Shown piece after piece: positions 8,761-18,493 of a stretch of DNA of 64,000 nt (within the stretch, counting starts at the first letter, position 1; every line of letters begins with the position of its first letter). The translations under genes were made by a program, and so were the position numbers. The notes below the pieces were generated by a model. That model was not told the DNA's origin. It worked only from the letters and a program-made list of their open reading frames with translations, and did no database searches. Source of the stretch: Cellvibrio sp. UBA7671. Its GTDB lineage: Bacteria; Pseudomonadota; Gammaproteobacteria; Pseudomonadales; Cellvibrionaceae. The stretch lies in contig DLHJ01000014.1 in the NCBI GenBank assembly GCA_002483145.1, positions 434,001 through 498,000 on the forward strand, read 5' to 3'.

Positions 8761-9468
8761 TTAGTCTCGCGTCAAAAGCACATACCAACCACTAACATTT
8801 TCTTTGCCCGTATCAAAACCATGGGCGCTGCTAGATTGGAACTTCCACCAATCCTGTAAACTCATCTCGGCCTGAATATAACTCCAAACACCGGACTTGC
8901 TTTCATACAACCGGATCTCACAAAAGTTGGCCTTGCACTGAAAAGACTCAATATTTAAAAACTTCGAATAGGGATTACTGGCAATAGCATCTGAAATTTT
9001 ATTCGAAATATCGCTATCTTGACTTGATGGGCTCTCTTGCTCAGAAAACTTGCGATATTTTTCAAGCAATGCTGAGTCATGACCTTTTAGATATTGATTA
9101 AATGGAGCCGGTACGAGCTTATCGATTTGTTCATCGGTTAAGGGTCGCTTCTTGTCCGAACCAGAAGCGTTATTTGTACCAACGGGAGTTGGAGTCGACT
9201 GAGTGTTTGGAATTTGAGCTGATTCAGTTGACGATTGCAAATTGGTAGCAGCATCCACTTTCATTTCTGAATTGCTTTTAGATGCTGAAATTTGATCGAC
9301 TTCTGCAAACTCTTCCATATTTTGTGGAATATCATCACGCTGAATTATCGACTCAGAATTTTTAGTAGATGTTATTTCAGAAGCAACACTACTTGCCGGC
9401 TCTTTTGCGGTAAAGTAACCCGCAACGTAAGCGGCTAATACCATAATTAAAACGACAATATATTTCAC
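8761..9468 (-). CDS. anchored low-complexity protein, unknown (GTG start)
   Basis: A 235-residue protein with an N-terminal membrane anchor or uncleaved signal (residues 2-18), then about 80 residues rich in Ser, Thr, Glu, Asn and Gln that look disordered. The C-terminal domain (about 105-235) includes a cysteine pair in FQCKANFCEIRLYES, suggesting an extracytoplasmic disulfide. The start is GTG, with AAGGAG six bases upstream. An ATG one frame over meets an immediate stop. I do not recognise the family. Confidence 0.65.
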   Translation of the reverse strand: MKYIVVLIMVLAAYVAGYFTAKEPASSVASEITSTKNSESIIQRDDIPQNMEEFAEVDQISASKSNSEMKVDAATNLQSSTESAQIPNTQSTPTPVGTNNASGSDKKRPLTDEQIDKLVPAPFNQYLKGHDSALLEKYRKFSEQESPSSQDSDISNKISDAIASNPYSKFLNIESFQCKANFCEIRLYESKSGVWSYIQAEMSLQDWWKFQSSSAHGFDTGKENVSGWYVLLTRD

Positions 9469-9555
9469 ATAATCTCCTTAATATTATTGGAATAAAAATC
9501 CACTTATAAACTTATTTGAAGCAGTAAGAATTTAATATGCCAGACAAACCGTCCA

Positions 9556-9987
9556 TCACTTGGATTGATAGACATTAGGCTCCCATTTTTCCATGTAATC
9601 GTCCGGATGAGAAATAGCGTCGAACCCAAATTGCTCATATAAGCCGTGAGCATCTTTAGTAACCAATACAAAGCGCCGAAGATTTTGCAAATCCGGGTGC
9701 GCAACAATTTCCTCCATTAACCACTTACTCAAACCTTTGCCCCGATGAGCATCCAGAATAAACACATCTGAAAGATAGGCGAAGGTTGCGGTATCCGTGA
9801 TCACCCGAGCAAAACCAACCTGTTCATTTCGATCAGTGAATACCCCAAAGCACATCGCATAATCGATTGCCTTCTGCATAGTTTCAGCAGGTATTCCTTT
9901 TGCCCAGTAGGTATTTGAAATAAAAGAGTGGATAACGTTGAAATCCAGGTCGGATTTGTTGGCACTGATTTTATAGCCGGATACCAT
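9556..9987 (-). CDS. GNAT family N-acetyltransferase
   Basis: A 143-residue GCN5-related acetyltransferase. Motif A reads YLSDVFILDAHRGKGLSKWL near residues 69-88, with the acetyl-CoA pattern R-G-K-G-L. The end of the fold is HGLYEQFGF near 117-125, typical of the family. The ATG at 9987 is preceded by AAAGG and is preferred to a TTG two codons upstream. Close relatives are annotated only as GNAT; the acceptor is unknown. It lies downstream of the ovoA terminator, so it is probably transcribed separately. Confidence 0.85.
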   Translation of the reverse strand: MVSGYKISANKSDLDFNVIHSFISNTYWAKGIPAETMQKAIDYAMCFGVFTDRNEQVGFARVITDTATFAYLSDVFILDAHRGKGLSKWLMEEIVAHPDLQNLRRFVLVTKDAHGLYEQFGFDAISHPDDYMEKWEPNVYQSK

Positions 9988-10048
9988 TTGCAAGATACCT
10001 TTAAAATTTTTTGATATGACAGCTCAGCATTTATCGATCTAGCAGATC

Positions 10049-10083
10049 AAAACGGCGGAAGCACATAGTGCATTCCGCCGTTT
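10049..10083 (-). terminator. terminator after ovoA
   Basis: A stem AAACGGCGGAA / TTCCGCCGTTT (10050-10060 with 10073-10083) extended by an imperfect GCAC/GTGC inner stem, just downstream of the ovoA stop. A short T-run (four) follows on the minus strand. Confidence 0.75.
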
Positions 10084-10109
10084 ATACACACGATTACAAT
10101 AGATTACAA

Positions 10110-12314
10110 CTAACTGATCCGCTCCCAAAACGTAACCTCAGAAACCGTATGCTGAAATTTACGCTTGGTCTCCCGAATCACAAACGGCACCTCATGTGGA
10201 CCTTTGATTAAGCGGAAGTGCGCTTTCAAATGCGCCTGCAAACCATCTAACGTCGTAAAACTCTCGCCATCTTTTTTGAAGCCGCCGATCCATTCTTCAC
10301 GCGGAGTGTGGTCAGTCAGCCAGGTGTAGGGCGATGTGAGCATAAGCACACCACCGATATTCAGGCGCTCGTGAATACCGCTAAGGAATTTCGCAGGGCT
10401 GTAGAGGCGATCAATTAAATTGGCGGCGAGAATAAAATCGTAGCCGGTAAATTGGGGTTTAAGGTTGCACGCATCACCTTGCGAGAATTCGACTTTTTCT
10501 TTGAATTCACTCAAACCCAAATCGTTAAGTGACCGGGATTTGTAGGAAACCAATTCACCTTCATCGACAAGTGTATAACGCAGAGTCTCGCTGTTGGCGA
10601 GCTGTACACCTTGGCCGATAAAACGGGCAGAAAAATCAATGCCGTTCACGTGATCAAAATACCGCGCCAATTCAAACGTGGCGCGACCGGAGGCACAGCC
10701 TAAATCCAGCGCTTTTGCTTTGGGTTTATCGCCCAACTCTTGCACCGCCAAATCAACCAAGGCTTTAGAGAAATTGGCTACGCCAAAATATTCATCGCCG
10801 TAATGGAACTCGGCGTACTCAGACATTAATTTATCGGTTTCATAATGGGAACTAGGCAAGGGTTTTACATCTCCGGAAACAACATAGCGGAAACCCGCGT
10901 GTTGGAAAAAATGACGGCGGAATGCGTAGCGCGATGAGCGCAATGTTTCATTGCCGCAGGAAATCCATGAGCCACCTTTAATTAAATTGTGGCGCTCATC
11001 GAATGTGGGTGTGGTGAAGTCATCATAAATCGGATGCACTTCAAATCCTTCAAAAGGATAAATCGGTGTTTCAGTCCATTGCCAAACGTTACCGACAACA
11101 TCGTAAAAATCACCTTGGGCGAATTTATTCACCGGGCAAGATGATGCGGCATAATCGAGATGAAGATTGGCTGAAGATTTTTCTGCACCCGCCTCTTTTA
11201 CTCCCGATTCATCGTAAATACGATACCACTCATCTTCTGTAGGTAAACGCACTGACAAACCGGTTTCCGATTTTTTCCAGTTACAAAATGCTTTAGCCTC
11301 GTGATAATTCACTTCTGCTGGCCAATCCCAGGGCATGGCGACTTCTTCGGTCATTAAACGTAAATACCAGCCGTTGGTTTTTTTAACCCAGAATGTTGGA
11401 TGCTGGGCTTTGGTAAACGCGAGCCAGCCTTTACCCTCTTCTTCCCAGTTGTGGGAATTCAAATAACCACCGGCTTCTACAAATTGTAAAAATTCCTGAT
11501 TGCTGACTAAAAACTTAGCAGCTTCAAATGCGTTTACTTCCGCTTCATGAACGCCGTATTCATTGTCCCAGCCATAATGCGGGTCGGCTTTATCTTTAGC
11601 CAAACGCACTTGGCCAGCGCTAACTTTCACTAAGCTATTATTCGGAGCGAAACCAGATTCACGCAGCGGTTGCCAGTGCGGAGAAGTTTTCACGAACTCC
11701 AATTTATGTTGGCGGATTAGTACTGAAGAAGTTTCAAGATGAATGCGCTCATGCTCAATTCCCATGATGATTGCCCACCAGGGGTTTTCCCAATCAACCG
11801 GCGTCTGCAGCGGCGCGTTATCGATTAAATCCAACACCAGAGCGCGCACCTGATCGCGATAAGCTTTTACTTCTGCAGGTGTTGGCCACTGGTAGTGCGC
11901 ATCATTTAAATCATCCCAACTCATTTCATCCACACCAACAGCGAACATAGATTCAAAGCGGTGGTTGATGCGCTCGCTGATCATGCGCGTCAGTAATAAT
12001 TTATTAACAAAAAATGTCGCTGTATGGCCAAAATAAAAAATCAGTGGATGACGCAAACTAATGGGTTTGGTGTAGAAGGCTTTATCGTTAGCGAGGCATT
12101 CAAACAGTGATTCGTAAGTGGTGAAAGTATCCAAAAAATAATGGCGCAAGGCGCGGCGCAGGCTAACTTCGTCGCCATCGCGGAGATTGGGGGTTCTGGC
12201 AAACAATGATGTGCGGGAGAATAAACGTGGGCTTGTTGGCGATAATTCGGTTGCTGCTCCTGATGATCTAGCCTCAGTGGTCTTGCGCAGCGTGGAATGT
12301 CCCGTATGCATCAT
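10110..12314 (-). CDS. ovoA: 5-histidylcysteine sulfoxide synthase / mercaptohistidine methyltransferase
   Basis: Ovothiol biosynthesis enzyme that joins cysteine and histidine with O2 on a non-haem iron; a fused domain methylates the product. From the N-terminus: a DinB-like helical domain with the iron motif HERIHLE (HxxxHxE, about residues 188-194), an FGE-sulfatase domain (VGNVWQWTETP, then GGSWISCGNETLRSSRYAFRRHF), and a C-terminal SAM methyltransferase with LDLGCASGRATFELARYF. The bifunctional length (734 residues) matches OvoA rather than the shorter EgtB. The frame is open to 12425, but the tandem ATGs at 12314 and 12311 follow AGGAG by three or six bases, so the longer start is unlikely. 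The DUF815 ATPase gene is 120 bases upstream. Confidence 0.92.
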   Translation of the reverse strand: MMHTGHSTLRKTTEARSSGAATELSPTSPRLFSRTSLFARTPNLRDGDEVSLRRALRHYFLDTFTTYESLFECLANDKAFYTKPISLRHPLIFYFGHTATFFVNKLLLTRMISERINHRFESMFAVGVDEMSWDDLNDAHYQWPTPAEVKAYRDQVRALVLDLIDNAPLQTPVDWENPWWAIIMGIEHERIHLETSSVLIRQHKLEFVKTSPHWQPLRESGFAPNNSLVKVSAGQVRLAKDKADPHYGWDNEYGVHEAEVNAFEAAKFLVSNQEFLQFVEAGGYLNSHNWEEEGKGWLAFTKAQHPTFWVKKTNGWYLRLMTEEVAMPWDWPAEVNYHEAKAFCNWKKSETGLSVRLPTEDEWYRIYDESGVKEAGAEKSSANLHLDYAASSCPVNKFAQGDFYDVVGNVWQWTETPIYPFEGFEVHPIYDDFTTPTFDERHNLIKGGSWISCGNETLRSSRYAFRRHFFQHAGFRYVVSGDVKPLPSSHYETDKLMSEYAEFHYGDEYFGVANFSKALVDLAVQELGDKPKAKALDLGCASGRATFELARYFDHVNGIDFSARFIGQGVQLANSETLRYTLVDEGELVSYKSRSLNDLGLSEFKEKVEFSQGDACNLKPQFTGYDFILAANLIDRLYSPAKFLSGIHERLNIGGVLMLTSPYTWLTDHTPREEWIGGFKKDGESFTTLDGLQAHLKAHFRLIKGPHEVPFVIRETKRKFQHTVSEVTFWERIS

Positions 12315-12434
12315 AAACTCCTGATCAATATGGTCTTCTGGAAAAATAATCAGGGGAGAGCGTAGGCTTCCCCCCTGTAAGATGCTGTCAACTGTAAATG
12401 CAGTTTCAATAAACGCGAAAACCACTCAATTCGA

Positions 12435-13286
12435 TCAGTCGCGCCCGACAAAATCCCGTGCAAACTGCCATGCCACCCGCCCGCTCCGCGCACCGCGTGT
12501 TCTGTGCCACAACAAAGCGGCATTTTCGGCCTGCTTATTCCATTGGCCACCCAATTGGCTTACCCAATAGTTGGCAGCAGCCAGATAATCATCTTGCGAG
12601 AAGGGATAGAAACTCAACCAAAGGCCAAAACGCTCAGAGAGTGATACCTTCTCTTCAATGCTATCGCTAGGGCGCACTTCGCCATCCTCATCGCTTACAT
12701 CCAGATTGTCGCGCATCTTTTGAGGGATTAGGTGACGGCGGTTGCTGGTGGCGTAGAAAAGCATGTTGGCAGTAGGTGCTGCAATGGAGCCATCTAATAC
12801 GGATTTCAATGCTTTATAACTAATCTCACCCTCTTCGAACGATAAATCATCGCAAAATATAATGAATTTTTCCGTTCGCTCACCGACCAAATCGACGATA
12901 TCGGACAAATGCAGCAAATCCGTTTTATCTACTTCGATGATTTTCAATCCCTGCCCTGCAAACTCATTCCACACAGCCTTGATCAAAGTAGATTTGCCAG
13001 TACCCCGCGCTCCAGTCAAGAGCACATTATTGGCTTCACGAGCGGACATAAATTGGGCGGTGTTACGAACAATTGAAGCCTTCTGAGGCTCTATATTTTT
13101 TAACGCATCAAGGCTCACACGATGCGGATGCTTAACTGCTTGCAAATAGCCAACACCATTTGCCTGTGTGCGCCAACGAAAGGCGCTGGCACTCCAATCA
13201 GCCTTGGGGGGGGGGACAGGTAAAACCGCTTCAACACGATCAAGTATCTGTTCCAGCCGGGAGATGAATACATCAATATTGGACAC
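12435..13286 (-). CDS. DUF815 family AAA-like ATPase (GTG start)
   Basis: A 283-residue P-loop ATPase of the DUF815 family. Walker A is GARGTGKST near residue 92, and Walker B is FIIFCDDLSFE near 142. A sensor-type Asn follows in FYATSNRRHLI, and an Arg-rich lid region ends the protein. The start is GTG, with AAGGAAAT upstream. The family is widespread in Proteobacteria and has no settled role. It is on the same strand as ovoA, 120 bases upstream, and divergent from the response regulator gene. I cannot link it to either function. Confidence 0.85.
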   Translation of the reverse strand: MSNIDVFISRLEQILDRVEAVLPVPPPKADWSASAFRWRTQANGVGYLQAVKHPHRVSLDALKNIEPQKASIVRNTAQFMSAREANNVLLTGARGTGKSTLIKAVWNEFAGQGLKIIEVDKTDLLHLSDIVDLVGERTEKFIIFCDDLSFEEGEISYKALKSVLDGSIAAPTANMLFYATSNRRHLIPQKMRDNLDVSDEDGEVRPSDSIEEKVSLSERFGLWLSFYPFSQDDYLAAANYWVSQLGGQWNKQAENAALLWHRTRGARSGRVAWQFARDFVGRD

Positions 13287-13383
13287 GCTTATTTCCTTCG
13301 GTAATTAAGAACTCAACTAGCCAAGCGACGAGTCTGGACTATATTGAAAGAAGTTTATTATCTCTACAAGTACAAGGTTTTTT

Positions 13384-14055
13384 ATGTTTACCAAACAAGA
13401 ACTACAGGTGATTGGAAAAACATTGGCGCAAAAGCGCGATTGGATAACTAAAAACCTGAACAATGCAGAAATTGAGAAAGCCAAGGCGCAGCTGATGCAA
13501 GACCTGCCACTGATTGAATCCACCTTACAAAAAGTGAGCGATAAGCTGCGCTCCTATGATGAACCGATTACCGAGCGGATCAATCATTACATATCAGCCA
13601 AGGCAGTATCTCCCATCCGCCAAGCAGCATTTGGCCGTCGCCAGGAATTGTTGCCAGGGCAAATCCGAGTGCTGGTTGTAGATGATGACCAGTTGATATG
13701 CGAGCTGATTAACGCATTTTTACGCGCATCAGGTATGTATCAGATTGATTTTGCCAACGATGGTTTGAAGGCGATCGGCGCCATGTACGACGCGAACCCC
13801 ATTTATGATCTGGTACTCTGCGACTGGAATATGCCTACTAAATCCGGCATGGATGTGCACACTGCTATGCGCGCCGCAGAGCGCTACCTGGGTACTGTAT
13901 TTATGCTGGTCACTGCAGTGACCGAAGCCAAACAAATCCGCGCAGCGATTGAAGACGGTGTAGACGATTATGTCGTCAAACCATTGGAGCAAGACAAACT
14001 GATCAAAAAAATTGCCCGCTTTTTTCCACAAGTTAAACTCCCCGATGCGGACTAG
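13384..14055 (+). CDS. single-domain response regulator with N-terminal helical extension
   Basis: A 223-residue protein. Residues 1-75 are highly charged and predicted helical, probably coiled coil. A complete receiver domain follows (about 94-215): the acidic pair in VVDDD at 99-102, phospho-acceptor Asp147 in LCDWNMP, Thr177 in LVTAVTE, and Lys199 in YVVKPL. There is no output domain after the receiver, so it probably signals by protein contact, as CheY-like proteins do. AAGG lies six bases before the ATG. No histidine kinase is nearby, so it is an orphan. The 3' end overlaps a perfect hairpin shared with the convergent mksB gene. Confidence 0.88.
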   Translation: MFTKQELQVIGKTLAQKRDWITKNLNNAEIEKAKAQLMQDLPLIESTLQKVSDKLRSYDEPITERINHYISAKAVSPIRQAAFGRRQELLPGQIRVLVVDDDQLICELINAFLRASGMYQIDFANDGLKAIGAMYDANPIYDLVLCDWNMPTKSGMDVHTAMRAAERYLGTVFMLVTAVTEAKQIRAAIEDGVDDYVVKPLEQDKLIKKIARFFPQVKLPDAD

Positions 14056-14070
14056 ACAGTCCGCATCGGG
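14041..14070. terminator. perfect 13-bp hairpin between convergent genes
   Basis: Arms 14041-14053 and 14058-14070 (CCCGATGCGGACT and its complement) with the four-base loop AGAC. The hairpin includes the response regulator stop codon and ends five bases before the mksB stop. There is no T-run on either strand, so it may act as a 3'-end stabiliser or a weak bidirectional terminator. Confidence 0.55.
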
Positions 14071-14075
14071 CATCG

Positions 14076-17000
14076 CTAACCTTCCACTTCAAGCATAAAA
14101 TCCAAGGCTGCCTGTTGACGAATAGCGCGGCGATGGTTGGCCATCAGCTTCTTAATTTTCTCCTGATCACAAACTTGGCGATCCAGCATCACACGGCTTT
14201 TTAATTCGCCGACCGGTTCAGCAGTTGGGCATTTGCTGAATACAAATTGGTTGGAAATCAAATCCATAAAGGGGCCGGATTTGCTACTCGGCATAATAAA
14301 TAGCAGCTGCAAACCAAGGCTCTCGGTTAAATAGTTAATTACTTCGCGCGAGCGGTGTTCATCCATTTTGGAAAAAGCTTCATCCACCAATACCATACGC
14401 AAATGGCTGTTACCTTCATTAAACCGAAATGCCGACGTAATGGCCGCACTGCGGATGATATACGCAGGCGTTTCTAACTGCCCACCGGAACCAGTACCGT
14501 ATTGGCTCAGCGCAATTGGCGCCTTGCCTTCCGGTTCCTTATAAATTTCATAGCGGCGATAATTGCGATAATCCGCAATACGCGTTAATTCGCGCAGGGC
14601 TTTTTGTTCATCCTCATCGAGCAACATTGTCATCAAGCGCTCGCGCACTTTCTGGTGTTTCTCATCGAGCTTCATGTTGAACAGGGTTTCACCTTCATCC
14701 AAGCTTGGGCTATCAATGACTGCCTTGAAGAACTGCCAATAGTCTTTAAATTCCGGAACCCACTCCCAATCAAAACGGAATCGTTCGCGGTCAGCACCAA
14801 AGCGATGATGCTCCAGCTCTTTGTTTAACTCTTCGAGGATTTTTTTACCGTCGTTGATTGCCTGGTAAATCGAATGACAGAGATTGGTCACAAAGGCGTT
14901 ATTGAAACTTTCACGCAGGGATTCAATCTCTTGATGGCGTTGAGCAAGAATGTGGTTTTTATCGCGATTATAGAGCGCATCAAACTGGCGACGCATATCG
15001 CAGATAGCACGGAAATTCGCACTACCCAAATCATCATTGTAATCAATGTCGAACAAAATCGCATCGCTGGTTGCGCAAAACTGGTTGTGCACCATGGCCG
15101 CTTGTTGCAATCGATGCAAAATAGTTTTTAATTCGGCATTCACACCCGCTAATTGGGATTCAAAATACTGGACGTTGTGTTGCGCCACAGCTTCGTCAGC
15201 CGCTTGCAAACGGGCATCCGCATTAAACTCCGGCCAAAACGCAGTAATACCCTGCACATTAGCTTCGCAGGTATCCGCTTGAGCAAGGGTTTTATCTTGT
15301 TCTGCATCCAACTTGTGGCAAAGGTTATCGGCAAGCTTTAAATCTGCACGGCAATCAACCTGCGCGCTATTCAAGCGAGCATAAAGCTGATTTTGGTCCT
15401 GCAAACGCCGTTGCAACTCCTGCAATTCAGCCTCCAATGCCTTGGTATCACTTAAATCCAACTGTTGTAATTTGGATTCAATCGCCTGGATTTTGTTTTG
15501 CGCCGCAAGCATAGTTTGCAATGTTTCGGCGTAGACAAGCGGTTTGAGCTTATCGATTGCCAATAATAATTCTTGTGTCTCTTCGGCGTAAGTTGTCGAG
15601 GCCTGCCATTCACTTACCAATGCATGGAATTCATTGCGCTTGGCTTCCAGCGCGCGTTCGCGGGCACCCTGGCCGAATACCAATTCGGAGTCAGCCATAT
15701 CACAGCGGAACATGGCGTAATTTCCGGAACCCATTGCATCTTTCGTAATGCCACGGCGGGTATTTTTTAACTCTTTGGCGTTTTCCACTCGCTGTACATA
15801 GCCATAGCTGGCTTTGATGTAAGCCTCTGCAGTGGCATGCGAGAAAGTCATTACCTGAATAATTGAGTTAGCAGGAACGTCATTGGTTTTATCCAAATCC
15901 TTGCGCGCTTTTTCACCCTGGATAATACGTGCGCGGTTGCCCTGCCCCGCCATATTGCGCACTATCGCAATAGCTTCCGCTTCATATTCTGCTTCAACGA
16001 TAATACCGAAACGCGCTGCGCCGATATAACCTTCAATTGCTGCTTGCCATTCGCGATCAATCACATCCACATAATCGCACAGCACGCGCGCATCGGCTTT
16101 GGGACATTGCGCCGCAATTGCATCCAGCGCTGCGCGCACAAAACCTGGATAGCTGACTTGACGGGATTCCAGCGTTTGAATTTCACGACGCTTCACTTCC
16201 GTTTGTTTTTGCAAACGTTCTGCCTGCGCTTTGCGTTTATCGCGCTCTTGCGCCAATTGGTCGCGCAAATTGGTGCGTAATACCGCCGCATTGGCATCTA
16301 CATCAAACAAGGTTGCAACAAAAGCATTGTGCTGTTTTTGCAGCTCAAGCACTTTCGCCAATTGCGGTTCAAGCGGACTCACTTCAATCAGATCGCGGTT
16401 TAGCAACTGGTGAATATCCAGAGTGTCTGTTTCACTGCACAGCATTTTTACCAAATTGGCCAGACTCGTTTCTTTTAATGCAGGCAATTCAACTGCAATA
16501 GAGGTCTGGCGCAGAGCCTGGGCAAATTGCTGCGCTGCCTCCAAATTGGTTTGCAATTGCTGATGCTGTTTACGCAACTCAGAAACTTGAGTCTGGATGA
16601 GTTTTTCTTGCGCGTGTTTTTCTTGCTCTAATTGATCCTTGTCGCGCAGTGCAGGCACACCCAAACGGCGCGCTGTAGCTGCAAGAATCAATTGATTAAT
16701 CTCATCGCGCTGCGCTTCGCAGGTCGCCAACGTTTGTTGATGACTTGCCGAGGTTTCACGCAATAATTGTTGTTTGTGTTTTGCTTCCAAATACAGGGAT
16801 TGCGAATCCGTGTAGCGACGCTTGGCCACCGAATATTGCAGCACCTGCTGCTCCAACCAGTTGGCAATAAAATTATCCGACCACTGACGCCCCTGCGCCA
16901 TACGCTCGATACCCTGACGCAGAGTGCGCGCATCTGCTTCCATGGTATGGATACGTTTCAACATGGTGGAAACAGTGCGGATCGCCTCGCCCAGGTCGCG

Positions 17001-17732
17001 ATATTCCAAAATTTCATTGGCTACAAATTCATCGATACCTTTAATCGGTTTGTAAGCCATAAAGCGAGAAAATGCGCGCGCAGCATTCATGGATTCGCGT
17101 TCGGATATAGCATCTTTTTTTCCGCGCAAAATTCCGTACAAACGACACAAATAAGATTTTTTCTTATCGTATTTCTCAACTTGTTGTTGCCCGTACTGAC
17201 GACGCAACCCGGCGTAGAGTTTATCTAGCGGCACGACGTACTTGTGGGTTTTCTCTTCTTTCAGTAAATCTTTTAAACTGAGTTCAACATCGCTCAGGAT
17301 ATAAAATTGCGTATCATCAAGGCGCGCTACTTTTTGCAGCGATGCGCCCTGCCCGGTGGTTTCCAAAAAGGCACGCATACCGATCAAGGCAGTAAACGGT
17401 TCGCTATTCTCGCCTTGCGTTGGATGGAACACCGCCGCCAAATAACCATCGCAGCCCTGCGGACGCGAATAAGCACCGTCATCGCAACCCAACACATAGG
17501 ATGCAAGCGTACGCACCAACTTTCCACCGCGTCCGCGCTGACTGGATTCGTCCTGACCGGGGTTAAAGTGGAATAGATTGTCATGGGCAGCGGTCATGAT
17601 GGTCTGGATCGCATCTGCTGCTGTCGTTTTACCGGAACCATTGCCGCCCGAAAATAAATTGATCGGGCCAAAATCAAATTCGGTATTGGGGACATTACCC
17701 CAGTTAACATAAATAAATTTTTTAAGGTACAT
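14076..17732 (-). CDS. mksB: MukB/MksB-like SMC ATPase (JetC family)
   Basis: A 1,218-residue SMC-like ATPase, the motor of a three-part bacterial condensin. The N-terminal Walker A is GGNGSGKTT (29-37). Long coiled-coil arms flank a hinge around residues 540-680 (GYIGAARFGIIVEAEYE). The signature SQYGTGSGGQ is near 1076-1085, and Walker B MVLVDEAFSKMD is at 1113-1124. MksB/JetC complexes extrude DNA loops; chromosomal MksB helps segregation, while Wadjet JetC with the JetD nuclease cleaves plasmids. It starts two bases after mksE. No JetD/MksG gene follows: a convergent response regulator closes the operon. I therefore favour a chromosome-organising role over defence, as inference. Confidence 0.87.
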   Translation of the reverse strand: MYLKKFIYVNWGNVPNTEFDFGPINLFSGGNGSGKTTAADAIQTIMTAAHDNLFHFNPGQDESSQRGRGGKLVRTLASYVLGCDDGAYSRPQGCDGYLAAVFHPTQGENSEPFTALIGMRAFLETTGQGASLQKVARLDDTQFYILSDVELSLKDLLKEEKTHKYVVPLDKLYAGLRRQYGQQQVEKYDKKKSYLCRLYGILRGKKDAISERESMNAARAFSRFMAYKPIKGIDEFVANEILEYRDLGEAIRTVSTMLKRIHTMEADARTLRQGIERMAQGRQWSDNFIANWLEQQVLQYSVAKRRYTDSQSLYLEAKHKQQLLRETSASHQQTLATCEAQRDEINQLILAATARRLGVPALRDKDQLEQEKHAQEKLIQTQVSELRKQHQQLQTNLEAAQQFAQALRQTSIAVELPALKETSLANLVKMLCSETDTLDIHQLLNRDLIEVSPLEPQLAKVLELQKQHNAFVATLFDVDANAAVLRTNLRDQLAQERDKRKAQAERLQKQTEVKRREIQTLESRQVSYPGFVRAALDAIAAQCPKADARVLCDYVDVIDREWQAAIEGYIGAARFGIIVEAEYEAEAIAIVRNMAGQGNRARIIQGEKARKDLDKTNDVPANSIIQVMTFSHATAEAYIKASYGYVQRVENAKELKNTRRGITKDAMGSGNYAMFRCDMADSELVFGQGARERALEAKRNEFHALVSEWQASTTYAEETQELLLAIDKLKPLVYAETLQTMLAAQNKIQAIESKLQQLDLSDTKALEAELQELQRRLQDQNQLYARLNSAQVDCRADLKLADNLCHKLDAEQDKTLAQADTCEANVQGITAFWPEFNADARLQAADEAVAQHNVQYFESQLAGVNAELKTILHRLQQAAMVHNQFCATSDAILFDIDYNDDLGSANFRAICDMRRQFDALYNRDKNHILAQRHQEIESLRESFNNAFVTNLCHSIYQAINDGKKILEELNKELEHHRFGADRERFRFDWEWVPEFKDYWQFFKAVIDSPSLDEGETLFNMKLDEKHQKVRERLMTMLLDEDEQKALRELTRIADYRNYRRYEIYKEPEGKAPIALSQYGTGSGGQLETPAYIIRSAAITSAFRFNEGNSHLRMVLVDEAFSKMDEHRSREVINYLTESLGLQLLFIMPSSKSGPFMDLISNQFVFSKCPTAEPVGELKSRVMLDRQVCDQEKIKKLMANHRRAIRQQAALDFMLEVEG

Positions 17733-17734
17733 AA

Positions 17735-18493
17735 CTATTCTTCAGCCGCAAAAAGCGAACGGTTCAAATGCGGAGCGGATTTACGCGCTTTGGGTTCTGC
17801 AGATTCATCTTGCTCTTGCCCATCGGTTTCTTCATCAACCAGCAACAAGTTTTCAGCAAGATGATTGCGAATTTGTTCCAGCCATTCGTTATTCACAAGG
17901 TTGATAATCAGCGGGCGGATTTTGATCCAGCTTTCACTGGAATCAATATCGGACTCAGCAAAGAAGTTAATCAAGCGCAATTGACGCAAACGTTTAAATG
18001 CCTGGCGACGCTCACCCAGATTCTCTGGCAAACTGCGGCGCAATAAACTCTTCATCGCCATCGCAATGGCTTCCAGCGATAAAGTCGCGCAACCCTGCTC
18101 ATCAATACTGCCTTCGCGTAATGCCTTGTCATATTCGGCACGCAACACCAGCACCAGCGCCACTTCATGTTGGTTTAACCGGCTACGCAAACCGGCGTTG
18201 AATGGCTCGTCACTTTCATCATCCATACCCGGCAAACGCGCACCGGGCGGCAATATGCGCACAAAACGGAAATGGCTATCATGTTGGAACCTAACGCCCA
18301 TCAAACTGAGATAATCATTCACTAATTCATGGATGCGAACAAAGCGGTCATAAAGTTCAGCTTCCACTTGGCTGTCGTCACGGCAAAGCACACCGTAATC
18401 CAACAAGCGTTGCACCAGTTCACGCCAGTTATCCAAGCTCAGGTTATGCTTTTCAAGTTGCTCTTGCAGCAACGAACCTAATTGATTACTCAT
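17735..18493 (-). CDS. mksE: MksE-like condensin subunit (DUF4194, JetB family)
   Basis: A 252-residue protein with winged-helix features of the MukE/MksE/JetB group. It is helical at the N-terminus ([18 protein letters not shown]), has a central region with [16 protein letters not shown], and ends in an acidic tail ([16 protein letters not shown]) before a short basic end. In this family the subunit bridges the kleisin and the SMC heads. It overlaps mksF by eight bases and precedes mksB by two, a spacing typical of a stoichiometric complex. The assignment rests on size, context and overall pattern. Confidence 0.82.
   Translation of the reverse strand: MSNQLGSLLQEQLEKHNLSLDNWRELVQRLLDYGVLCRDDSQVEAELYDRFVRIHELVNDYLSLMGVRFQHDSHFRFVRILPPGARLPGMDDESDEPFNAGLRSRLNQHEVALVLVLRAEYDKALREGSIDEQGCATLSLEAIAMAMKSLLRRSLPENLGERRQAFKRLRQLRLINFFAESDIDSSESWIKIRPLIINLVNNEWLEQIRNHLAENLLLVDEETDGQEQDESAEPKARKSAPHLNRSLFAAEE

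Noticed and set aside
10110-12425. Longer ovoA start at 12425
   Set aside because: AGGAG precedes the tandem ATGs at 12314/12311, and the N-terminal 37 residues of the longer version look non-conserved.
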